Origin: CAZWUZ01 sp964637655 [NCBI: uncultured bacterium]
GTDB taxonomy: Bacteria; DAOPZR01
Length of the DNA: 5,208 nt
NCBI GenBank assembly: GCA_964637655.1
Contig: CAZWUZ010000269.1
Span: 1-5,208 of the forward strand
Reading direction: 5' to 3'
In this document: in pieces, positions 1 through 5,208 of the stretch
How the letters are laid out: the number at the start of each line of letters is the position of its first letter
Position numbering within the stretch: the first letter of the stretch is position 1
Program-made: the position numbers and the translations under genes
Notes under the pieces: generated by a model
Databases searched by the model: none
Told to the model about the DNA's origin: nothing
What the model saw: only the letters and a program-made list of their open reading frames with translations

Positions 1-1
1 G

Positions 2-2317
2 ACAACCTACCCGCTGCGCGGCACCCACGTGAACGTCCTCGAACGCCGGAAAGTGGTGCTCACCAACGAGGATCCCGCCACGCACCGCACGCGGATCGTC
101 AGCGCCTCGCTCGACGCCCGCGGCGAGTCCGTCCTGACCAGCGCCGAGAATCTTGGTATCGAGGTGCGCGGACCACGCCCGGAGTTCAAGGTAGAAGGCG
201 CAGGCTACGGGCAGACTGACACGGACGCCGGACCCTATGATGGACGATATGCTCCAGTGGGCACGTACAACGGCGAGGCGATGTACTCCAACGGCTACGG
301 CTACATCTACTGCACCAACCCGTCCGGGCCTGATTGGGGCATCGGGCCGGGGCCTCCGACCGACCCGTACTATGAGCAGACAATGGGCGGGCCGGGCGGC
401 AGCTATCTCGTCAACACAACCAGCTACAACGACGACATAATCGACGCGGTGACAGGGCGAAGGCAGTTCAGCGGGCTGCTCGGTTATGGCATCGGTCCTG
501 CCGTCACCGCCGACACCGGCGAGGCTATCAGCGTAGACAGCGACCTCGCGACGCCGGGCTTCAACCACGACGGGACATTCATCTTCGACGCTTGGCCGCT
601 GAGTGCCACGAGCCGCGACGGCGGGCAGTACATGACGGACGTGTGCCGCTTCGAGGTGGACGCCAACATCGGCATCTACGCCGACGCGCACACGCACGAG
701 GACTGGGTAGGCACGAACTGCGGCACGCCTACAGCGGGCGGCGAGTTCACTGTCGGAGCGGGCGGTGGTTCGCTGGCCCTCGCTCTAGCCTGCAACTACC
801 CTGCGCGGCAGGCGGCCGTGGGAGATGTTGACGCGATACCAGTGCCGACAGCATACCTCACTCGCAGGCACGATATCCTGTTCGGCACCGGCAACCCTGT
901 CGAGGCACGCGAGGCTGTCTGGGACTGGCGCGGCAGGTACCTCACGCAGTCATTCAAGGACCTGTCTCTGCCCTGTGACTTGACCTGCCGCATCGTCTAC
1001 TATGACGACCTCGACGGCTGCTCCGACAATCACAAGTCGGATAGCACCCGGCAGACCGAGTACTCCTACAGCGCGGGTGACGCCTACACGCTGGAGCGCA
1101 CCATCACCATCAGCTATGCAGACGGCAGCGGCTGGTCGCCAGTGCTCATCGACCTGTATGACGAGCAGAACGGGCACCCGCTGGCCCGCGTGGAAAGCAT
1201 CGAGTGGGAGTTCCCGGACGCTGGCACCTACACCATGACCGAGCCGACGCTGATTGTGGACAATGGCGACAGGCAGGAGGTTGCATCGGGCACACCGGGC
1301 TATCGCGAGGCACCGACGAACAACGGTGCGCAGGTGAAGGTGGACGAAAGCTGGCGGTACGCGCAGGGCGTTGTATCGGCACACGTCAACGGCTATTGCG
1401 ACGCGGTGATGTGCGCGCCGGACCGCGCCAAGGCAACGCTCATCGAGCGGTGCATGGACACGCTGGCAGTACTCATCGGCGCAAAGACCGGACAGGATAT
1501 GACCACCTGCTATAGCCTCGGCGCTTGGCCGGTTGCCAATGCAGGCGAGGCCTGGGACTTCATCCACAGCAGCGGCAACGAAGCGATGCACATGAAAGAC
1601 AGTGACGATGCGGTGCTGAAGACGTTAGCTGTTTCCGACATCTGCCCGGTAGTGGCAGAGGGCGAGACCGGCAGCAGCGGCATACTACTGGACGTGGCGG
1701 TGCGCTGCTACAGCGTTACCTGTGTGCGCGGTCTACACTACGCATTCGCAGGCACAAAGTACGTCGGCGGGCGCGGGCACGGCATGGTCGTGCGCAACGG
1801 CAGGCAGGACTACCCGCGCGCGCGCGGCGGCAAGGGCGGTGGGCTGTACCGCAGGCACCTGGGCAGCAGCGACCCGTGGCAGGGCGTAGAGGCGGCGCTC
1901 ACAGGCGATGAGCACGGGCACTGGAGCAGCGCGGCGTGGGAGATTGCCGACACGGACGCGGCGCGCACGCTCTGGGAGTACGCGGCAGGCGGCGTGCTCA
2001 TGGGCCGGTGGGCCACGCGCGAGTTCGCCCTGGCGCAGATATTCGAGCTGCTGCGCAAGCAGCCGGACCTCGCGGAGGACAAGTTCGGCAGGCCGGTCGT
2101 GGTGTACGTCCACGATGGCGACGTGTGGTGCTCGAGGATCGAGACGCTGGCGGGCATGCCGGAGGTGCCGGTGATGGTGGTGGACGCCGACGACGCGATA
2201 CACCCGGCGGTGGAACTCATGGATGACGGCCTGCTGGTAGTGACGTGGACGGACGGCGGCGCGGCCTACATGCGGCACAGCACTGACGGCGGGCAGACGT
2301 GGGTGGATGTGGTATAA
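2..2317 (+). CDS. Large phage structural protein with C-terminal Asp-box repeats, 5'-truncated
   Basis: The frame is open from the first base of the window (visible residues begin TTYPLRGTH), so the gene starts upstream. The GTG at nt 29 lies in this open frame with no purine-rich site before it and is probably internal. At least 771 residues are visible. In order they hold: a beta-rich start; a Tyr/Gly-rich module with GTYNG (visible residues 77-114); a long unrecognised middle with many short beta-like stretches; a likely helix near nt 1415-1500; an Arg/Gly-rich loop (nt 1757-1870); a helical stretch (nt 1967-2090); and Asp-box-type repeats ending in STDGGQTW (nt 2279-2302). No signal peptide or membrane segment is visible. 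Asp-boxes are known from sialidases and other beta-propellers, but no sialidase catalytic set is recognisable, so I do not call an enzyme. Context (overlap with gene 2, a hub-like gene 3) suggests a tail or receptor-binding protein; that role is inference. At least 15 cysteines are present, unexplained. Confidence 0.85.
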   Translation, partial: TTYPLRGTHVNVLERRKVVLTNEDPATHRTRIVSASLDARGESVLTSAENLGIEVRGPRPEFKVEGAGYGQTDTDAGPYDGRYAPVGTYNGEAMYSNGYGYIYCTNPSGPDWGIGPGPPTDPYYEQTMGGPGGSYLVNTTSYNDDIIDAVTGRRQFSGLLGYGIGPAVTADTGEAISVDSDLATPGFNHDGTFIFDAWPLSATSRDGGQYMTDVCRFEVDANIGIYADAHTHEDWVGTNCGTPTAGGEFTVGAGGGSLALALACNYPARQAAVGDVDAIPVPTAYLTRRHDILFGTGNPVEAREAVWDWRGRYLTQSFKDLSLPCDLTCRIVYYDDLDGCSDNHKSDSTRQTEYSYSAGDAYTLERTITISYADGSGWSPVLIDLYDEQNGHPLARVESIEWEFPDAGTYTMTEPTLIVDNGDRQEVASGTPGYREAPTNNGAQVKVDESWRYAQGVVSAHVNGYCDAVMCAPDRAKATLIERCMDTLAVLIGAKTGQDMTTCYSLGAWPVANAGEAWDFIHSSGNEAMHMKDSDDAVLKTLAVSDICPVVAEGETGSSGILLDVAVRCYSVTCVRGLHYAFAGTKYVGGRGHGMVVRNGRQDYPRARGGKGGGLYRRHLGSSDPWQGVEAALTGDEHGHWSSAAWEIADTDAARTLWEYAAGGVLMGRWATREFALAQIFELLRKQPDLAEDKFGRPVVVYVHDGDVWCSRIETLAGMPEVPVMVVDADDAIHPAVELMDDGLLVVTWTDGGAAYMRHSTDGGQTWVDVV
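230..343 (+). other. GTYNG-type Tyr/Gly module inside gene 1
   Basis: The segment reads G-x-Y-x-P-x-GTYNG, then Y-S-N-G-Y-G-Y-I-Y, and ends in D-W-G-I. The spacing of aromatic residues and the GTYNG turn resemble a short beta-module that I recall recurring in large metagenomic phage and surface proteins (pattern G-x-Y-x-x-x-G-x-x-NG...Y...W-x-I). Assignment is by pattern memory only. The exposed Tyr/Trp pattern would suit carbohydrate binding, which is inference. Confidence 0.4.
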
Positions 2318-2610
2318 TGGCGGCAACGGACGGCCTGCAACTGGTAGCACTGCACGAGCGGCAGGGGCTGCTCGTGATTGCCGGCGAGAAGGACGGCGAC
2401 TGCGTGTTCCGCTGGAGCGTTGACGGCGGCGCGAACGCGCAGACCATACCGGGCACGGCGAGCATAGAAGTGGTCGTCACCGAGATGGATGAGGAGCAGC
2501 CCGCGATACTGCTGACACCGACGCACCAGGTACTGATAGCACTCACCAACGGCGGCGACCTGGAGCTGTGGGTTTCGCAGCGCGCCGGGTTCGCCGCATG
2601 GACGCAGATA
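2078..2610 (+). repeat. Four Asp-box/BNR-like protein repeats spanning genes 1 and 2
   Basis: Four similar units are visible in the translated products. A (nt 2078-2152) has GRPVVVYVHDGDVWCSR. B (2201-2302) has GLLVVTWTDGG then STDGGQTW. C (2335-2448) has GLLVIAGEKDGD then RWSVDGGAN. D (2497-2610) has QVLIALTNGGDLELW then SQRAGFAAW. A and B lie in gene 1, C and D in gene 2. The aligned serines fall at nt 2132, 2279, 2416 and 2575, giving spacings of 147, 137 and 159 nt (about 46-53 codons), typical of one propeller blade. Only B has the full S-x-D-x-G-x-T-W motif; C lacks the Trp and D lacks the Asp. A weaker candidate, YRRHLGSSDPW, sits at nt 1847-1879. The repeats are in the protein; I see no strong DNA-level repeat. 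Confidence 0.6.
2302..2307 (+). promoter_or_regulatory. Weak Shine-Dalgarno-like site for gene 2
   Basis: GGTGGA sits 9 nt before the ATG at nt 2317. It supports that ATG over the in-frame GTG at 2299, which lies upstream of this site. The stretch also encodes the C-terminal Trp-Val-Asp of gene 1, so it may simply be coding sequence; stop/start coupling at TAATG is probably the main initiation signal. Confidence 0.35.
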
Positions 2611-2616
2611 CTATGA
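2317..2616 (+). CDS. Small Asp-box repeat protein (99 aa)
   Basis: The ATG is embedded in TAATG, sharing one base with the stop of gene 1, so translation is probably coupled. The product begins MAATDGLQLV and is almost wholly two blade-like repeats. The first has GLLVIAGEKDGD followed by RWSVDGGAN (S34, D36, G38; the usual Trp is absent). The second has QVLIALTNGGDLELW followed by SQRAGFAAW (S87, G91, W95; Arg replaces the Asp). A 99-residue two-blade protein is too short to close a propeller by itself. It therefore probably completes the repeats at the end of gene 1, oligomerises, or is the tail of a gene broken by a one-base shift. No signal peptide or membrane segment is seen. Five of its six Ile codons are ATA. 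It ends in ATGA, overlapping gene 3 by 4 nt. That it is expressed is fairly likely; its role in the tail is inference from context. Confidence 0.7.
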   Translation: MAATDGLQLVALHERQGLLVIAGEKDGDCVFRWSVDGGANAQTIPGTASIEVVVTEMDEEQPAILLTPTHQVLIALTNGGDLELWVSQRAGFAAWTQIL

Positions 2617-4730
2617 GGTTCCCGCGCGCGACGGTGACGGTGGACGACCCGCGCAAGCTCGGGCGGCATACCTCCCTGGGGTATGCGGAGGACTTCCCCT
2701 GGGTGCCGCCGGAGGGCGGGTTCGCGCAGCTCTGGCAATTCGACGACTGCGAGTACATCCCGTCGCAGCAGGCGGTCGGGCCGCGCGGTACGGCGACGCG
2801 ACCGGACATGGACCTGAGCGAGTGGACAGTAGCGGCGGGGTCGTGGACGGACAGGGCGCGGCTGGCGATGACGCCGCGCACGTTGTGGTTGTGGAACTAC
2901 AACACGCTCGAGACCGCGGCGGCGGGCATCCGCAGTGATAACGACTACCCGGCGCAGGTGTGCGTGTGGGCATCGGTCGCGGCGGCGAACGAGAGCAGCA
3001 CGGTTACGAGCAAGTACATTCAGATTATCCTGGTGGGGACCGGCGGCACAGATCCGGCGTGGGGCATCGAGATACCGACAGGGCCGGACAGCTACAAGTT
3101 CCCGCGGCTGCTGTACTACGATGCGGGCGTCTACACGGTGACGCCACAGGTAGTGTCCGAGTACGACGAGTGGGCGGGCGGCGGCGAGGCAATGTCGAGC
3201 GCACGCGACTTCATGGTGTGGATCGAGCCGACGGCGACGCAGTGGATTATCGGGCTCGCGGTCAACGGCAACTTCGGCACGCGGCCCTGGGTCTACCAGC
3301 CGCCGGGGTACACGCTGGCAGACGCTCTGACTGACCCGTTGCAGGTTCCTGGACCGATACAGTTGCAGTCGAGCGGGCAGGCGGCGCTGTTCGCCGTTGC
3401 GCCCATCGTGTACCCTGCAGAGAGCACGGCGCGGACGCGGGCATATTACACGGTTGACGCGGCGCTGGGCGCGGCGGGGGACGCCTACTGCTCACCACTG
3501 ATATGGCAGCCTGTCGGCACGACGGTGACGCCCACCACACAGGTGAGCGGCACAGCCGTGCGCCCGGTGGTGACACTGGAGACCACTACCCCGTTCCACA
3601 CGCGCCCGCTGGTGGGGGCTACGGCGCTGTGTATCGACGCCGTGATCGGCGACGTGACGACGAGCGCATGGAGCAGCGCGAGCCGCGCGAACAGTCTGCT
3701 GGGGGCTGTGACCTACACACGCCGCACAAGCTGGAAGGGCAACAGTGTACGAGCCACGGTGCACGACACCGAGGGCCTGGACTGGCGCGGGAACAACGTC
3801 GTGCAACTGCTCTGCGCATGGTATGAGACGGGCAGCCCGGAGCCCGTGCAGGAGGTCCTGTTCACCGGCATGCTGGTGGCACCGGAGGGTGCAATGGCGA
3901 CGGAGCTTGCCTACCGCAATATCGAGATCGAGGCATTGGACTGGGCCGAGACGCGCGGCAAGAAGATGCACATGGCGAACATGCGGGCGATGGGGGGACA
4001 CGCATTCGCCGATATGTTCGGCGACCTGGCGAACCGGGCCGGGTTCGCCAACACTGCCATCGACATCAACGCCGGGCACGGCAGCCACCAACTCAGCTAC
4101 TCGAATATCATGGGGGAGCGCACGTTCGTGTTCCGCGACGATGCGCTGATCGCGGAGGCGCTGGACGCAATCTGTGCCGACATCGGTTGGCGCTGGGGCA
4201 TCAGGCCGAACGGCGACATATTCACCGAGCCGTATCCCGCGTACAGTGCGCCTGCCGACTACGTGCTCGACGCTGACGTGCAGGATGACGATACCTGGTA
4301 CGAGGACATTGTGGTCAGGCGCGATATGGAGCACTATGCGAACGTGGTGTTCTCGTACTGTGGCGCGCACCCACGCTACCGGGGGAGTGGGCTGGCCTAC
4401 TCATTCGAGGCGGTCAGCGACCCGGCATCGCGGTTCTTCATGGGCGGCGTGCTGAGCCACGTCATCCAGACTGACACATTCGCGACCGACGCTGTGGCGG
4501 CGGCGCTGGGGGGCCGCGAGCGTGATCGACGGCTGCCGGTGGCGCGGACCATCGAGTTCAGTTGCGCGCGGCAGGCGGCGCTGGCACCAGATGCGTTCGT
4601 GAGCGTGAGCAACGTTGACGGCGTAGACGACGAGACGATATTCATGGTGGTCGAGGAGCAGGGCACCATCGACCTGGACGGGCTCGACTGGACGCAGAAG
4701 ATAGTCATGGTGGAGGTTGACACCAGTTGA
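2613..4730 (+). CDS. Probable phage tail hub/baseplate protein with N-terminal beta-sandwich
   Basis: I chose the ATG at 2613 (MRFPRATVTV, 705 aa) because it forms an ATGA overlap with the stop of gene 2; in-frame ATG 2598 and an earlier start near 2568 are possible, and no strong ribosome site favours any. Residues about 60-235 look like an all-beta sandwich. Residues about 370-450 (RRTSWKGNSVRATV, LFTGML, IEIEALDWAETRG) match the beta-barrel plus 'A-x-D' entry typical of gp27/GpD-like hubs. Next come two helical segments (465-485, and 510-526 before GIRPNGDIFTEPYP), and then a closing beta domain: NVVFSYCG at 578, a helix near 621-640, LAPDAFVSVSN and IFMVVEEQGTIDL. In tailed phages the hub closes the tail tube and anchors receptor-binding proteins. 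No peptidase or lysozyme motif is recognised. The hub call rests on domain order and pattern, not a database match. The neighbouring surface-module genes fit. Confidence 0.65.
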   Translation: MRFPRATVTVDDPRKLGRHTSLGYAEDFPWVPPEGGFAQLWQFDDCEYIPSQQAVGPRGTATRPDMDLSEWTVAAGSWTDRARLAMTPRTLWLWNYNTLETAAAGIRSDNDYPAQVCVWASVAAANESSTVTSKYIQIILVGTGGTDPAWGIEIPTGPDSYKFPRLLYYDAGVYTVTPQVVSEYDEWAGGGEAMSSARDFMVWIEPTATQWIIGLAVNGNFGTRPWVYQPPGYTLADALTDPLQVPGPIQLQSSGQAALFAVAPIVYPAESTARTRAYYTVDAALGAAGDAYCSPLIWQPVGTTVTPTTQVSGTAVRPVVTLETTTPFHTRPLVGATALCIDAVIGDVTTSAWSSASRANSLLGAVTYTRRTSWKGNSVRATVHDTEGLDWRGNNVVQLLCAWYETGSPEPVQEVLFTGMLVAPEGAMATELAYRNIEIEALDWAETRGKKMHMANMRAMGGHAFADMFGDLANRAGFANTAIDINAGHGSHQLSYSNIMGERTFVFRDDALIAEALDAICADIGWRWGIRPNGDIFTEPYPAYSAPADYVLDADVQDDDTWYEDIVVRRDMEHYANVVFSYCGAHPRYRGSGLAYSFEAVSDPASRFFMGGVLSHVIQTDTFATDAVAAALGGRERDRRLPVARTIEFSCARQAALAPDAFVSVSNVDGVDDETIFMVVEEQGTIDLDGLDWTQKIVMVEVDTS
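2790..3317 (+). other. Lectin/LamG-like beta-sandwich region within gene 3
   Basis: Residues about 60-235 of the product alternate hydrophobic/aromatic strands with polar turns: LSEWTVAAGSWTDRARLAM, AQVCVWASVAA, KYIQIILVGTGG, DFMVWIEPTATQWIIGLAVNG. A strand ending in an aromatic residue followed by '...GLAVNG' is a common feature of concanavalin A-like sandwiches, where the NG turn follows a curved inner strand. Such domains in tail proteins often bind host glycans. The fold is my inference from pattern; no metal or sugar ligand residues can be assigned. Confidence 0.4.
3720..4727 (+). other. Hub-like C-terminal region of gene 3
   Basis: Residues about 370-705 follow the order seen in phage tail hub proteins: an entry beta-barrel with LFTGML; a strand into ALDW; a helical pair separated by the strand VFRDD; a 'G-x-x-P-NGDIF' hairpin; an extended P-x-x-Y-x-A-P linker; then a second beta domain that starts at an Asn-Val-Val strand and contains a long amphipathic helix (DTFATDAVAAALGGRERDRR). 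The second domain ends with APDAFVSVSNVDG and a terminal strand pair, as expected for a ring-forming barrel. Comparison with gp27/GpD-type folds is from memory. Confidence 0.5.
4712..4716 (+). promoter_or_regulatory. Shine-Dalgarno site for gene 4
   Basis: GGAGG lies within TGGAGGT near the end of gene 3, with a 10-nt spacer to the TTG at nt 4727. It is the best ribosome-binding site in the window and decides the non-ATG start of gene 4; the first in-frame ATG is far downstream, inside a conserved-looking region. Confidence 0.65.
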
Positions 4731-5208
4731 GCACACTGGTATCGCGCGACCAATCGGGTGTGTTGCAGGCGCAGCGTGGGGAGACCGAGGACCTGCGGAC
4801 TCGCGGCTGCAAGCGGTGGCTCGTGCGCGAGAACGCGGACGGGACGAAGACGTATCGGGTAGGCGCAAGCATCGGGCCGATACACTACCGCGAGGACCCA
4901 TTCGACGAGCGCGCCGACTGGCACGAGATAGACCTTGACCTGGAGGCCGCGCCCGCTGCTGATAGCTGGGACTGGCAATGCTTGACCAACGGCTATCAGG
5001 TGCGCGTGTGGCAGGACGGGTACGCGGCAGAGTTCCGGCGCGCCAGACAATACGTGCGCATGCGTCCGGCTGCGTTGGCGTGGATGAACGCGGCAGGCAA
5101 GCGGCAGGCGATCGCCAAGCCGACTGCGGGCATCAAACCCAACATCGACAACGAGCAGCACTTCATCGAGTGGGCCGACCTGTTCGGCAATGGTCTGGAC
5201 TTCCGCTA
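4727..5208 (+). CDS. Uncharacterised probable virion protein, N-terminal part (3'-truncated)
   Basis: A TTG start overlaps the stop of gene 3 (TTGA, 4 nt) and has GGAGG 10 nt upstream. The frame then stays open for 160 codons to the window end with no stop, so the gene continues beyond. The product starts MSTLVSRDQSGVLQAQRGE. Visible segments are a polar N-terminus; LRTRGCKRWLVRENADGTK; the motif region ASIGPIHYREDP...DWHEIDLDLE (residues 47-73); GYQVRVWQDGYAAEFRRAR; and a region ending EWADLFGNGLDF. The 'IHY-x-(D/E)...W-x-x-ID' arrangement resembles the start of large poorly characterised proteins on metagenomic phage contigs, and also the 'Y...dG.W..ID' segment of wall-associated repeat proteins. 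Both comparisons are from memory. No signal peptide is present, which fits a virion protein better than a secreted wall protein. Function unknown. Confidence 0.8.
   Translation, partial: MSTLVSRDQSGVLQAQRGETEDLRTRGCKRWLVRENADGTKTYRVGASIGPIHYREDPFDERADWHEIDLDLEAAPAADSWDWQCLTNGYQVRVWQDGYAAEFRRARQYVRMRPAALAWMNAAGKRQAIAKPTAGIKPNIDNEQHFIEWADLFGNGLDFR
4871..4942 (+). other. IHYREDP...W..ID motif in gene 4
   Basis: Residues 49-72 run IGPIHYREDP, then an acidic spacer, then DWHEIDLDL. This Tyr-Asp/Glu...Trp...Ile-Asp layout is the most recognisable block of the protein and the best handle for a homology search. It probably forms a small beta-hairpin; its role is unknown. Confidence 0.4.

Noticed and set aside
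29-31. GTG as the start of gene 1
   Set aside because: No Shine-Dalgarno precedes it and the frame is open to the very start of the window, so the gene most likely begins upstream.
1815-1826. (CG)6 alternating tract, possible Z-DNA or palindrome
   Set aside because: It encodes Pro-Arg-Ala-Arg within the Arg/Gly-rich loop; a short CG run is expected in such GC-rich coding sequence and no further structure surrounds it.
2299-2301. GTG as the start of gene 2
   Set aside because: It would add six residues (MGGCGI) overlapping gene 1, and it lies upstream of the only ribosome-site-like stretch; the coupled ATG at 2317 is better placed.
2029-2317. Sialidase enzyme call for gene 1
   Set aside because: Asp-boxes are structural and occur in many non-enzymatic propellers; I do not see the Arg triad, Tyr/Glu pair or FRIP motif of sialidases.
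2313-2318. Perfect TATAAT hexamer resembling a -10 promoter box
   Set aside because: It overlaps the stop/start junction inside a gene cluster, and no TTGACA-like -35 lies at 16-18 nt upstream (nt 2290-2297 is GC-rich coding sequence). Chance combination of GTA-TAA-TG.
3492-4370. Long open frame on the - strand (292 codons)
   Set aside because: Lies wholly opposite the hub gene; the product is rich in His/Arg/Val/Ala as expected from reading GC-rich codons backward, with no recognisable domain. The same holds for - strand frames at 950-1591, 1733-2350 and 4397-5161.
1-5208. CRISPR array, tRNA genes, transposase or attachment sites
   Set aside because: No regularly spaced DNA repeats, no cloverleaf-like sequence, no transposase-like product and no non-coding gap that could hold such elements.

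Overview
This is a GC-rich window (roughly 60-65% G+C by eye) filled almost completely by four genes on the + strand. Each junction is a 1- or 4-base stop/start overlap, and there are no RNA genes, promoters, terminators or intergenic gaps. This packing, together with large beta-rich proteins and one protein that reads like a phage tail hub, points to the tail/baseplate end of a structural module of a tailed double-stranded DNA phage (or prophage). The host is not identifiable. Isoleucine is often coded by ATA (5 of 6 Ile in the small second gene), which is unusual in GC-rich bacteria such as pseudomonads or streptomycetes and argues against a standard proteobacterial or actinobacterial host.

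Layout: (1) nt 2-2317 is the 3' part of a large gene whose true start lies upstream. Its product of at least 771 residues has a Tyr/Gly-rich GTYNG-type module near the visible start, a long unrecognised middle, an Arg/Gly-rich loop, and Asp-box (BNR) beta-propeller-like repeats at its end, the last being a textbook STDGGQTW. (2) nt 2317-2616 is a 99-residue protein made essentially of two more repeats of the same kind. (3) nt 2613-4730 is a 705-residue protein. Its C-terminal half has the organisation of a tail hub/baseplate protein, and its N-terminal part looks like a lectin- or LamG-like beta-sandwich. (4) nt 4727-5208 is the first 160 codons of another gene, started by TTG behind a good Shine-Dalgarno site. 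It carries a YREDP...W..ID motif of a type I associate with poorly characterised virion and wall-associated proteins.

Working picture (inference): translationally coupled genes make a tail-tip assembly in which the hub carries, and is flanked by, modules that could bind surface carbohydrate. The most notable signal is that the Asp-box repeat period runs on through the gene 1/gene 2 junction despite the stop codon and change of frame. A single propeller appears to be encoded by two overlapping genes, or to have been split by a frameshift.
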